Shown in pieces: positions 17,969 to 26,366 of a stretch of 64,000 nt of DNA. The translations under genes were made by a program, and so were the position numbers. Source of the stretch: Demequina phytophila (GTDB lineage: Bacteria > Actinomycetota > Actinomycetes > Actinomycetales > Demequinaceae); contig NZ_BBLW01000009.1 in NCBI RefSeq assembly GCF_000971135.1, positions 1 to 64,000 on the forward strand, written 5' to 3'. The notes below the pieces were generated by a model. That model had not been told where the DNA came from, did not search any database, and was given only the letters and a program-made list of their open reading frames with translations. The number at the start of each line of letters is the position of its first letter. Position 1 is the first letter of the stretch.

Positions 17969-19185
17969 GCGAGCTCCGTGCCGTCGACGTCCGCGAGGCG
18001 GGGGAGAGGCGTCGAGACCAGCGGCTCCCGACCGAGCGCCGAGACGTCCGCGACCCAGTGCTCCATCTCGAGCCCGTCGTCGGTATCGAGCGTGCGCCCT
18101 ACATGGGTGAAGCCCGCACGCCGCGCGACAGCGCCGGAGCGCGGGTTGTCCGGCCGGTGGAGGATCTCCACCGTCTCTGCGGCGGCGTACTGGAGCGCGA
18201 CGCGCGTCAGCGCGAGGACGGCCTCGGTCACCAGCCCGCGTCCCTCGTGCGACGCGGCGATCCAGTAGCCGACCTCGAGCCCCGGACGGTCGTCGAGCGG
18301 GTGAAGGCCCGCGCTCCCCAGGTACTCGCCGCTCGCGCGGTCGAACAGCCCCATGGTGAACTCGACGCCCGCCTCGTGCGCCGTGATGTTCTCCGCGACC
18401 TTCGCCGCGCGCTCCTCGGGCGAGGAGGGGGCGCCCCGCGCCCACGACAGCGAAGCCGCGAGACGGTCACGGTTCGCCTCGATCACCCGGTGGACAACCG
18501 CGGCGTCGTCCGCGCGGAAGCGACGGATCTCCAGGCGCCCCGTCTCGATGACCGCGGGCACGGGCCACACGCGCCAGTCCAGCTCGGTGCCGTCCTCGTC
18601 GCGAAGGACGGGCAGCGGCGTCGACGCGGCGGGCTCGCGGGTCAGCGTGGAGAGGTCCGCGGTCCACACCGCGAGCGCGACGGCGCCACGTGCCTCGATG
18701 CCCCGGCGCTCGAACCCGCAGCGCTCCGCGACCGCGTTCGACCTGCTGTTCGCGGGCTCAGCGTGGATCTCGACCCGCGCCGCTCGCGCGCGCAGGAGCG
18801 CCACGGCCGTGAGCGCGACCACGGCCTCGCTCACGAGCCCCTCGCCCTCGCGGTCCGCGCGGATCCAGTACCCGATCTCGAGCGCGTCGGGGCCCACCCG
18901 CGTGTGCAGCCCCGCGCCTCCCACGAATCCGCCCGTGGCGCGGTCGAACATGCCGAACGAGAAGTCGGTGCCCGCGTCGAACGCCGTGGCGAACTCGGCG
19001 ACCTTGGCCGCGCGCTGCTCGATGGTCTGCGGCTCGAGCGGCGCCCACGGGATGAACGCCAGCAGGTGGTCGATGTTGGCGAGGATCACCCGGTGCATCG
19101 CAGGGACGTCTGCGGCCTCGAGCCGCCGGATCACGAGCCGCTCGGTCTCGATGCGGGCGGGCACGGTCCAGGTCATGGCGTCCAT
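17956..19185 (-). CDS. Tandem two-domain GNAT acetyltransferase (RimJ/RimL type)
   Basis: About 409 aa containing two complete RimJ/RimL-like GNAT domains of similar sequence (about residues 1-195 and 205-400). Each has ETxRLxIRR-type start, GYWIRADREGEGLVSEAV or GYWIAASHEGRGLVTEAV for acetyl-CoA binding, and the SRSNAVAERCGF / PRSGAVARRAGF helix. It looks like an internal duplication and fusion with both acetyl-CoA sites intact. The start is ATG 19185 or 19176; neither has a good ribosome-binding site. It is coupled to azlC. Confidence 0.85.
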   Translation of the reverse strand: MDAMTWTVPARIETERLVIRRLEAADVPAMHRVILANIDHLLAFIPWAPLEPQTIEQRAAKVAEFATAFDAGTDFSFGMFDRATGGFVGGAGLHTRVGPDALEIGYWIRADREGEGLVSEAVVALTAVALLRARAARVEIHAEPANSRSNAVAERCGFERRGIEARGAVALAVWTADLSTLTREPAASTPLPVLRDEDGTELDWRVWPVPAVIETGRLEIRRFRADDAAVVHRVIEANRDRLAASLSWARGAPSSPEERAAKVAENITAHEAGVEFTMGLFDRASGEYLGSAGLHPLDDRPGLEVGYWIAASHEGRGLVTEAVLALTRVALQYAAAETVEILHRPDNPRSGAVARRAGFTHVGRTLDTDDGLEMEHWVADVSALGREPLVSTPLPRLADVDGTELAWPS

Positions 19186-19231
19186 CCTGGCACCGGCCCA
19201 GAGAGCCACCGCGCCGCGACCCGGCACCGTC

Positions 19232-19756
19232 TCAGTCCTGGCGGTGACGCTCCGACGGCACGTACGTGACGAATCGGTAGGTGAGCCCCGACGCGGACAC
19301 CGCCGGCTCGGTGGCGGCGTCCACCGCCCAGTCCTCGGGAGGCAGCGGGGGAGCGAACGTGTCGCCCTCGACCACCGCGTCGATCTCGGTCACCTCGAGA
19401 GCGTCCGCGTGCGCGAGCGCCTCCGCGAACAGGCCCGCCCCGCCGATCACCCAGCGCGCGCCGCCCGGGGCGTGCTCGGCGGCCACGGCCAGGGCATCGT
19501 CAAGCGAGGTCGCCCGGAAGGCGCCCTCCGCGACCGGGCCCGACGTCACCACCACGTTGACGCGTCCCGGCAGCGGCCGGAAGCGCGGCGGCAGCGATTC
19601 CCACGTGCGGCGGCCCATGATGACGACGTGGCCGCGCGTGAGGGACTGGAAGCGCGCGAGGTCCTCCGGCAGGTGCCAGGGCATGGCGCCGTCGAGCCCG
19701 ATGACGGGGCGTCCCACCGCGTCGCGGGCCTGCGCCCAGATGGCCTTGACGGTCAC
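19232..19756 (-). CDS. folA: Dihydrofolate reductase
   Basis: The 174-aa enzyme reduces dihydrofolate with NADPH. Family motifs are IGLDGAMPWHLPEDLARF (with the active-site acid in the PED segment), VIMGRRTWESLP and WVIGGAGLF. The GTG start lies 5 bp after the thyA stop, a usual thyA-folA operon in which FolA regenerates the folate oxidised by ThyA. Confidence 0.95.
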   Translation of the reverse strand: MTVKAIWAQARDAVGRPVIGLDGAMPWHLPEDLARFQSLTRGHVVIMGRRTWESLPPRFRPLPGRVNVVVTSGPVAEGAFRATSLDDALAVAAEHAPGGARWVIGGAGLFAEALAHADALEVTEIDAVVEGDTFAPPLPPEDWAVDAATEPAVSASGLTYRFVTYVPSERHRQD

Positions 19757-19761
19757 GCGGG

Positions 19762-20562
19762 TCAGACGGCCACGGGCGCCTTGATGCCCGGGTGGTGCTG
19801 GTAGTTCTCGATGACCACGTCGTCGATGTCGTAGTCGAACAGCGAGTCCTTCTTCTCGAGCCGCAGCGTGGGGTACGGGAACGGCTCGCGCGCGAGCTGC
19901 CGCTCCACCTGCTCGACGTGGTTGGAGTAGATGTGGCAGTCCCCGCCGGTCCACACGAAGTCGCCGACCTCGAGGCCGGTCTGCGCCGCGATCATGTGGG
20001 TGAGCAGCGCGTACGAGGCGATGTTGAACGGGACGCCAAGGAACAGGTCAGCGGAGCGCTGGTACAGCTGGCAGCTGAGCTTCCCGTCCGCGACGTAGAA
20101 CTGGAACAGCGCGTGGCACGGCGCGAGCGCCATCTGCGGGATGTCCGCGACGTTCCACGCCGACACGATGAGGCGGCGCGAGTCGGGGTTGCCGCGGATC
20201 TGCTCGACCAGCTCGGAGATCTGATCGACATGACGGCCGTCCGGCGTGGGCCACGACCGCCACTGGTACCCGTACACCGGGCCGAGCTCGCCGTCCGCGT
20301 CCGCCCACTCGTCCCAGATGGTGATGCCGCGCTCCTGCAACCAGCGCACGTTGGTGTCGCCGCGCAGGAACCACAGCAGCTCGCCCACGATCGAGCGCGT
20401 GTGGACGCGCTTGGTGGTGATGAGCGGGAAGCCCTGTGACAGGTCGTAGCGGAGCTGACGGCCGAAAACCGAGACGGTGCCGGTGCCGGTCCGGTCGCCC
20501 TTGGGGGTGCCGGTCGCCAGCACCTCGCGCAGCAGGTCCTCGTACGGGGTGGGGATGGTCAC
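19762..20562 (-). CDS. thyA: Thymidylate synthase
   Basis: ThyA methylates dUMP to dTMP with methylene-tetrahydrofolate. The 266 aa carry the catalytic-cysteine segment [10 protein letters not shown], the phosphate-binding RRLIVSAWN and the folate-site block [12 protein letters not shown]. The length equals the E. coli enzyme, and the C-terminus PVAV is as expected. folA follows immediately. A classical ThyA alongside no visible ThyX is ordinary for this group. Confidence 0.97.
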   Translation of the reverse strand: MTIPTPYEDLLREVLATGTPKGDRTGTGTVSVFGRQLRYDLSQGFPLITTKRVHTRSIVGELLWFLRGDTNVRWLQERGITIWDEWADADGELGPVYGYQWRSWPTPDGRHVDQISELVEQIRGNPDSRRLIVSAWNVADIPQMALAPCHALFQFYVADGKLSCQLYQRSADLFLGVPFNIASYALLTHMIAAQTGLEVGDFVWTGGDCHIYSNHVEQVERQLAREPFPYPTLRLEKKDSLFDYDIDDVVIENYQHHPGIKAPVAV

Positions 20563-20616
20563 GGGGTCAAGGGTACGGCGGCGGCCCCGACTCGCCCAGC
20601 AGCCCGCGCCCGAACA

Positions 20617-21204
20617 TCAGCTCGACGCTGCGATGCCCCAGAACGCGTACTTCTCCGTCACGACGTACGCGCCGTTCCTCCGCTCGAACCTCACCCCGAC
20701 GGTGCCGCCGCCGTCGTTACGGATCGGCCATTCGACCAGGATGGTGCGACCCCACTGCGAGTACGACTCCTCGGTGATGTGACCCGCGGTGCCGGCGATC
20801 TCTCGCACCCGCGCGAGCCGCATGCCCTTAGCGATCTGGCGATATTCCGCCTTGGTGACCTTGTCCGCCTCGGAGTCGAGGGGTCCGTCGAGCCAGATCG
20901 CCGACTTGATGACCACCCGCCACACGCCGTCGAAGCGCCTGACGTCGAGGTTGACCACGCCGTAGGGGCTCGTGGTGGGGACCCACCTCATGGTCCGGTA
21001 CTCGATGCCGCCGGCGTAGTAGCTGTTCTCGTGCACGCCCTTGGAGTCGAAGACCGCGCGCGCGGAGGCGAGCGTGTCGCCCAGCTCGATCGCGTCGAAC
21101 TCGGCACGGTCCACCTTGCCGGTGTCGTCAGCCGTTGCCGCGGTGGCGCCCGACAGTGCCAGGGCGACGCCCACGGCCGTCGCGACGATGACCTTCAGTC
21201 TCAT
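20617..21204 (-). CDS. Secreted protein with two tandem BLIP-like repeats
   Basis: The ATG at 21204 gives a clear Sec signal peptide (about 28 residues, cleavage near ATADD) and is preceded by AGAAGGATC. The mature part is about 167 aa in two similar halves. The first begins DRAEFDAIELGDTLASAR and the second TKAEYRQIAKGMRLARVRE; each continues with about 45 residues of beta strands ending in aromatic W/Y-rich sequence. This tandem helix-then-sheet layout and length match beta-lactamase inhibitory protein (BLIP) and related SmpA/BamE-like folds. Sequence identity to BLIP looks low and there are no cysteines, so inhibitor function is only a possibility. Confidence 0.65.
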   Translation of the reverse strand: MRLKVIVATAVGVALALSGATAATADDTGKVDRAEFDAIELGDTLASARAVFDSKGVHENSYYAGGIEYRTMRWVPTTSPYGVVNLDVRRFDGVWRVVIKSAIWLDGPLDSEADKVTKAEYRQIAKGMRLARVREIAGTAGHITEESYSQWGRTILVEWPIRNDGGGTVGVRFERRNGAYVVTEKYAFWGIAASS

Positions 21205-21250
21205 ATCGATCCTTCTCAGAGCGCGTGTGCGCGCGGCTGGTCGGTTCACT

Positions 21251-21267
21251 GGTGTCAGGATGACACC
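21251..21267. promoter_or_regulatory. Perfect palindrome upstream of the secreted BLIP-like gene
   Basis: GGTGTCAGGATGACACC is a 7-bp perfect inverted repeat with a 3-bp centre, about 47 bp before the start codon of the secreted protein. On the minus strand a weak promoter (TTGCGA, 17 bp, CAATGT) lies just upstream of it, so a repressor bound here would block transcription. The binding protein is unknown. Confidence 0.45.
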
Positions 21268-21334
21268 TACTAGGCGCCAACATTGCAGGTAGAAGAAGCA
21301 TTTCGCAAGGGGCGGCGCACCAGTGGCGCACATG

Positions 21335-23032
21335 TCACGGCTCCCGCGCGCGCATCTCTGCGCGGAGCGCGTCCGCCCTCGCGACGCCGAGCCGGACCGA
21401 CTCCATCAGCGTGCCCGTCGCGGCGACGACGTTCGCCGGACCGAGCGCGTCGAGCGCACCCGTTCGCTCGAGCAGGGCCTGAAGCCGTGGCGGCACGCCG
21501 CAGATGACGAGCGCGACACCGTCCGCACGCATCTCCGCGGCACGCCGCCCGAGCATCTTGAGGAAGGTCGCCGACGGCACCCCGAAGGATCCGCGGGCGG
21601 AGACCACCAGCGCCGCGTCGTTCGCGCCCGTCATGTCCGGCCACTCGTCGTCGAGCCGGCCGATCTCGGCGAAGAAGCCATGCCCGCTGTAATGCACCAC
21701 CGTGGTGCGGTGCGACGGCAGCACCGCCGGTGCGTCCCCGATCGACCAGCCGTCGTCCTCGCGCACGAGCTCGACGAGCTCGCCGGCGCGGCTGTTCTGG
21801 ACGGCGGTGAGCAGGATCGACAGCGCCGCACCGATGAAGATGGCCTGCTGCAACGGCAGCGCGGTGGTCGCGACGAAGGTCACCACCATCGCGGCGAGCG
21901 ACGCCGTCGACGTCCGTGCCACCAGCCGGATGTCCGGAATCCGGCCCTCGACGATCTCGGCGCCGACGATGAGCATGAGCCCGCCGATCACCGCCATGGG
22001 GATCTCGCCCGCGACCGGCCCGATCAGGACCACGATGAGCCCGAGCGACAGGCCCGCGAAGATGCCCGACCACCGGGTCCGCGCGCCCGCGCCGGTCGCG
22101 ACGCCGGTCCGGGACAGCGAGCCGCCGGTGGGGAGCGCGCCGAAGAACCCGCCTACGAGGTTCGCCGCGCCCTGCGCCGTGAAGTCCTTCGACGCGTCGG
22201 CGCGGGTGCCGTCGGGGTTCGCGACCGCCGCGCTGATCCCGGCCGCCTGCGCGAGGGCGACGAGCGCGACGGCGATCGCGCCCGTGACGAGCGCGGGGAA
22301 GGCAGCCGTGTCGGGGATGGTGAACGGGGGCAGCGAGCGCGGCACCGCGGCTATGTCGGACACCGTCTCGACGTCGCGCGCGAGGACGAACGCCGCGATG
22401 CTGGCGACGATCAGCGCGACCAGGGTTGCGAGCGCCCGCAGGCGCGTGACCCGGCGCGCCGCGAACCACACGGCGACGGTCCCGAGGGCGACCGCGACCG
22501 TCGGGGCGTGCCAGTCGCCCACGTGGGCGACCGCCTCCACCAGCTTGCCCGCCGTGTTCGACGAGGCGGGCGCATAGCCCGTGGCGTCGGTGATCACGCC
22601 CGCAAGGATCTGAACCGCGATGCCGGTGGTGAAGCCCGTCATGACGGCGGTCGACACGAAGGCCATCACCGCGCCCATGCGCAGCAGGCCCATGATCAGC
22701 ATGACAACGCCCACCAGGACCGTGAGGGTCGCGACCCCGCCGACGTCGCCCGGGTCGAGCCCGGCCGAGGCCATGACGCTTTGCGACGACAGCGCGATCG
22801 CGCTGGTCAACGTGGTGACCATGAGCACCGTGCGGGCGAGCATCGAGCCCACGATGGTGGGAACCACGCCGGACCACAGCCCCAGGGGCGCGGCGAAGCC
22901 GCCGATGCTCGCGTAGGCCATGCCCTCCGGGATGGAGAACAGGCCCGTCACGAAGCCCGAGGACACGTCGCTCCACCTCGGCAGCGTGAAGCGTCGCTTC
23001 GTGTGCGCAGCCGCCGGCTGCCCACTGGCCAT
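21335..23032 (-). CDS. SulP-family anion (sulfate) transporter with STAS domain
   Basis: The 565-aa protein has 10-12 hydrophobic helices in about residues 25-400, including the SulP start FSIPEGMAYASIGGFAAPLGLW and the loop NPDGTRADASKDFTAQGAANLVGGFFGALPTGGSLSRT. A cytoplasmic STAS domain follows (about 430-555). SulP members carry sulfate, bicarbonate or carboxylates. It is divergent from an alkylsulfatase, which favours sulfate; the ion is not provable from sequence. Confidence 0.9.
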   Translation of the reverse strand: MASGQPAAAHTKRRFTLPRWSDVSSGFVTGLFSIPEGMAYASIGGFAAPLGLWSGVVPTIVGSMLARTVLMVTTLTSAIALSSQSVMASAGLDPGDVGGVATLTVLVGVVMLIMGLLRMGAVMAFVSTAVMTGFTTGIAVQILAGVITDATGYAPASSNTAGKLVEAVAHVGDWHAPTVAVALGTVAVWFAARRVTRLRALATLVALIVASIAAFVLARDVETVSDIAAVPRSLPPFTIPDTAAFPALVTGAIAVALVALAQAAGISAAVANPDGTRADASKDFTAQGAANLVGGFFGALPTGGSLSRTGVATGAGARTRWSGIFAGLSLGLIVVLIGPVAGEIPMAVIGGLMLIVGAEIVEGRIPDIRLVARTSTASLAAMVVTFVATTALPLQQAIFIGAALSILLTAVQNSRAGELVELVREDDGWSIGDAPAVLPSHRTTVVHYSGHGFFAEIGRLDDEWPDMTGANDAALVVSARGSFGVPSATFLKMLGRRAAEMRADGVALVICGVPPRLQALLERTGALDALGPANVVAATGTLMESVRLGVARADALRAEMRAREP

Positions 23033-23038
23033 GTCCTC

Positions 23039-23044
23039 ACGCTA
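23039..23044 (-). promoter_or_regulatory. TAGCGT -10 element before the SulP gene
   Basis: On the minus strand TAGCGT lies 6 nt before the ATG, with no ribosome-binding site: another leaderless-type start, in the 110-bp region shared with the divergent alkylsulfatase. Confidence 0.4.
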
Positions 23045-23142
23045 GCGCCGAGCGAGCGACGATGCGAGGGGCCGGTGCACTTGCGCGCGGACCCCCGCGG
23101 GTGAAGGCTGGAGCGTGGGTCCCCTCATCGCCGGAGGCTGCC

Positions 23143-25017
23143 ATGCGCCAGAACGACCCGATACCCGCGATCGAGGAGGCGCACGCGAGGCACCTCGCGA
23201 CGCTCCCATTCGAGGATGAGCGCGACTTCGAGGACGCCGACCGCGGCTTCCTCGGCACGCTCCGAGACCCGGTGATCCGGGACGCCGACGGAAAGGTCGT
23301 GTGGGACGCGTCGACCTACGACTTCATCGAGGGCGAGGCCCCGACCTCCGTGCATCCGAGCCTCTGGCGGCAGTCGACGCTCGTGGCACGCCATGGACTG
23401 TTCGAGGTGGTCGAGGGCCTGTACCAGGTGCGAGGCCTCGACCTGTCCGTGATGTCGCTCATCGAGGGCGACACGGGAGTGATCGTCGTCGATCCGCTGA
23501 TCTCCAAGGAGACCGCGGCCGCCGCGCTCGAGCTCTACCGCGAGCATCGGGGCGACCGGCCGGTGACCGGCATGATCTACACGCACGCGCACCTCGACCA
23601 CTTCGGCGGCGCGCTCGGCATCGTCAGCGCCGAGGAGGCGACCGAGCGCGCGCTGCCGATCATCGTCCCCGAGGCGCTCGTCGGGCACGCGGTCGCCGAG
23701 AACGTGTACGCCGGCACCGCCATGGCGCGCCGTGCGGGCTACATGTACGGCGCTGCGCTCGCACGCGGGCCGCGCGGCCAGGTCGGCGCGGGCCTGGGCC
23801 AGACCACCTCGACCGGGCATCCGGGGATCGTGGTGCCCACCCACGAGGTGACCGCCACCGGGGAGAAGGTCACCGTCGACGGCGTCGAGCTCGAGTTCCA
23901 GATGGCGCCCGGAACCGAGGCGCCGGCGGAGTTCCATTTTCTGGTCCCTCGCTACGCGGCGCTGTGCATGGCGGAGAACGTCACCCACAACCTCCACAAC
24001 CTGCTCACCCTGCGTGGCGCGCTGGTCCGCGACCCGAACCTCTGGGCGCACTACCTCACGGAGGCGATCGAGCTCTTCGGCGAACGCGCGGACGTGATGT
24101 TCGCCTCGCACCACTGGCCCACGTGGGGTCGCGCGCGGCTGATCGAGTACATCGCGATCCAACGCGACCTCTACAAGTACCTCCACGACCAGACCCTGCG
24201 CATGCTCAACAAGGGGATGACCGGCGCGGAGATCGCGGAGACGATGACCTTGCCGCCGGATCTCGAGAAGGTGTGGGGGACGCACGGGTACTACGGGTCG
24301 GTGTCGCACAACGTCAAGGCGATCTACCAGCGGTACATGGGGTGGTTCGACGGCAACCCCGCGCGGCTGTGGCCCCATCCGCCCCAGGCGCTCGCGGAGC
24401 GCTACGTGGCCGCGATCGGCGGCGTCGACAGGGTCGTCGAGCTCGCGCGCGGCGCCTATGACGCGGGTGACCTGCGGTGGGCGGCGACGCTGCTCGACCA
24501 CGCGGTGTTCTCCGCGCCGGACCACGCGGCGGCGCGCGGCCTCTACGCCGACACCCTCGAGCAGCTCGCGTACGGCTCCGAGAACGGCACCTGGCGCAAC
24601 TTCTACCTCTCCGGTGCGACCGAGCTGCGCGAGGGCACCTTCGGCACGCCCACGGCCACGGCCGCACCGGACCTCGTCGTGCAGCTCAGCCCGGAGCAGA
24701 TCTTCGACGCGATCGCGATCACCGTCGACGGCCCGGCCGCGTGGGACCTGGACCTCGCCATGGATGTGTCGCTCGTCGACCTCGACCGCACGTTCCGCGT
24801 CACGCTGCGCCACGGCGTGCTCGTCGCGGAGGAGGAGGCTGCGGGCGGCCGCGACGTGCCGCTGGCGCTCGGGCTCACCAAGGTGAGGCTCCTCGGGCTG
24901 GTGGCGGGAGACCTCGACTCGCCGGGCATCGCGGTCACGGGCGACATCACCGTGCTCCGGCGGTTTCTCGAGGTGCTCGATCCCGGTGACCCCGACTTCG
25001 AGATCGTGCTGCCGTAG
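23143..25017 (+). CDS. Linear primary-alkylsulfatase (SdsA1/BDS1-type metallo-beta-lactamase)
   Basis: These enzymes hydrolyse alkyl sulfates such as dodecyl sulfate to alcohol and sulfate. The 624 aa have the metal-binding motif THAHLDHFGG (about residues 147-156) in an N-terminal metallo-beta-lactamase domain. The alkylsulfatase dimerisation domain follows (about 380-500, starting near YMGWFDGNPARLWPHPP), then a C-terminal SCP2-like domain. The ATG is chosen for its GGAGG ribosome-binding site. No signal peptide is visible, so the enzyme may be cytoplasmic, unlike secreted SdsA1. Confidence 0.9.
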   Translation: MRQNDPIPAIEEAHARHLATLPFEDERDFEDADRGFLGTLRDPVIRDADGKVVWDASTYDFIEGEAPTSVHPSLWRQSTLVARHGLFEVVEGLYQVRGLDLSVMSLIEGDTGVIVVDPLISKETAAAALELYREHRGDRPVTGMIYTHAHLDHFGGALGIVSAEEATERALPIIVPEALVGHAVAENVYAGTAMARRAGYMYGAALARGPRGQVGAGLGQTTSTGHPGIVVPTHEVTATGEKVTVDGVELEFQMAPGTEAPAEFHFLVPRYAALCMAENVTHNLHNLLTLRGALVRDPNLWAHYLTEAIELFGERADVMFASHHWPTWGRARLIEYIAIQRDLYKYLHDQTLRMLNKGMTGAEIAETMTLPPDLEKVWGTHGYYGSVSHNVKAIYQRYMGWFDGNPARLWPHPPQALAERYVAAIGGVDRVVELARGAYDAGDLRWAATLLDHAVFSAPDHAAARGLYADTLEQLAYGSENGTWRNFYLSGATELREGTFGTPTATAAPDLVVQLSPEQIFDAIAITVDGPAAWDLDLAMDVSLVDLDRTFRVTLRHGVLVAEEEAAGGRDVPLALGLTKVRLLGLVAGDLDSPGIAVTGDITVLRRFLEVLDPGDPDFEIVLP

Positions 25018-25080
25018 CGGAGCAGCGGACGATGCGCTTGACTGGGCCGCAGGGACACCCGCCGGGGTCAGGGGGCCGGG

Positions 25081-25413
25081 ATGGACGTGCAGGGACTCGC
25101 CGAGGTCGCGGATGCGCAGCTCGAGCTCGCGCGCGTCGAGACCAGCGGCCGCCACGCCGTCACGCTCATGGGGGACCGCGACAGCGACCTCCGCCAGACG
25201 GTGATCGCGCTCGCGGCCGGCCACCGACTCCACGATCACGAGAGCCCCGGCGAGGCCACCTTGCAGGTGCTGCGCGGCGACGTCGAGCTCACCACGGCGA
25301 GCGCCGACGAGACGCTCGGCGAGGGCGACTACCTGGTCATCCCTCCGGAGCGCCACGGCCTCACCGCCGTCACCGACTGCGCCGTGCTGCTCACCGTCGC
25401 GACGCGCGCCTGA
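25081..25413 (+). CDS. Small single-domain cupin
   Basis: The 110-aa protein has the two cupin half-motifs: GHRLHDHESPGEATLQVLRGDVEL (two His and a Glu) and GDYLVIPPERHGLTA (the second-motif His). This keeps the usual metal ligands. It follows the alkylsulfatase by 63 bp, including one GGACGATGC copy, so cotranscription is possible but not certain. Function unknown. Confidence 0.75.
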   Translation: MDVQGLAEVADAQLELARVETSGRHAVTLMGDRDSDLRQTVIALAAGHRLHDHESPGEATLQVLRGDVELTTASADETLGEGDYLVIPPERHGLTAVTDCAVLLTVATRA

Positions 25414-25450
25414 GCGCCGGCGCCGACCCCTGACCATCCCCGGCGCGCGG

Positions 25451-25456
25451 TAGGTT
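25451..25456 (+). promoter_or_regulatory. TAGGTT -10 element before dapA
   Basis: TAGGTT ends 6 nt before the dapA ATG and there is no ribosome-binding site, so the dapA mRNA is probably leaderless. Confidence 0.5.
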
Positions 25457-25462
25457 TGGCCC

Positions 25463-26356
25463 ATGACTTCCACCTCCCGCCCGTTCGGCACTGTGCTGAC
25501 CGCGATGGTCACCCCGATGCACGAGGGAGGGGCGCTGGACCTCAAGGCCGCGCAGGAGCTGGCCCGGTTCCTCGTCGCGCATGGTTCCGACGGCCTGGTG
25601 CTCTCGGGCACCACCGGCGAGGCGCCCACCACCCATGCGCCCGAGAAGGTGGACCTCATCCACGCCGTGCGCGAGGCCGTGGGCGCGGACGTCACGATCC
25701 TCACCGGCGCCGGCTCGAACGACACCGCCCACGCGGTCCGCATGGCCGAGCAGGGCGAGGAGGCCGGAGTCGACGGCATCCTCGCGCTCACGCCGTACTA
25801 CTCGAAGCCGTCGCAGGCCGGCGTCGTCGCGCACTTCCGCGCCATCCTGGGCGCCACAGGCCTGCCCGCGATGCTCTACGACATCCCGGGCCGCACCGCG
25901 CTCGCGATCTCCGACGAGTCCTACGACGAGCTCGCCGCGCACCCGCGCGTGGTCGCCGTCAAGGACGCGACCGGCGGCGTCGAGAACGCCAAGGCGCGCA
26001 TCGAGCGCACCGGTCTCGCCTGGTACTCCGGCGACGACCCGCTCACCCTCGACTTCCTCCGGGCCGGCGCCGTGGGCGTCGTGTCCGTCTCGTCCCACGT
26101 GGTGGGGCGGGAGATCGCGGCGATGATCGCCGCGCATGACTCGGGTGACACGGCCGAGGCCGACCGCCTGCACGAGTCGCTCCTCCCGGTGCACCAGGCC
26201 GTCTTCACCGGTCCGGGCGCCACCAACGCGAAGTCCGCGCTGCACTGGCTCGGGGTCGTCCCGAGCCGCGCGATGCGCCTTCCGCTGCTTCCCAACACGC
26301 CGGCCGAGCACGACGCGCTCATCGCGAGCCTCGAGGCCGCCGGCATCCATCCCTGA
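25463..26356 (+). CDS. dapA: 4-hydroxy-tetrahydrodipicolinate synthase
   Basis: DapA condenses pyruvate with aspartate semialdehyde, the first committed step to diaminopimelate and lysine. The 297 aa show GLVLSGTTGEAPTTHAPEK, the catalytic Tyr segment ALTPYYSKPSQ, YDIPGRTA and the Schiff-base Lys in VAVKDATGG. RNase J follows after 10 bp. The dapA-rnj pair is a stable actinobacterial arrangement. Confidence 0.96.
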   Translation: MTSTSRPFGTVLTAMVTPMHEGGALDLKAAQELARFLVAHGSDGLVLSGTTGEAPTTHAPEKVDLIHAVREAVGADVTILTGAGSNDTAHAVRMAEQGEEAGVDGILALTPYYSKPSQAGVVAHFRAILGATGLPAMLYDIPGRTALAISDESYDELAAHPRVVAVKDATGGVENAKARIERTGLAWYSGDDPLTLDFLRAGAVGVVSVSSHVVGREIAAMIAAHDSGDTAEADRLHESLLPVHQAVFTGPGATNAKSALHWLGVVPSRAMRLPLLPNTPAEHDALIASLEAAGIHP

Positions 26357-26366
26357 CGGAGACTTC

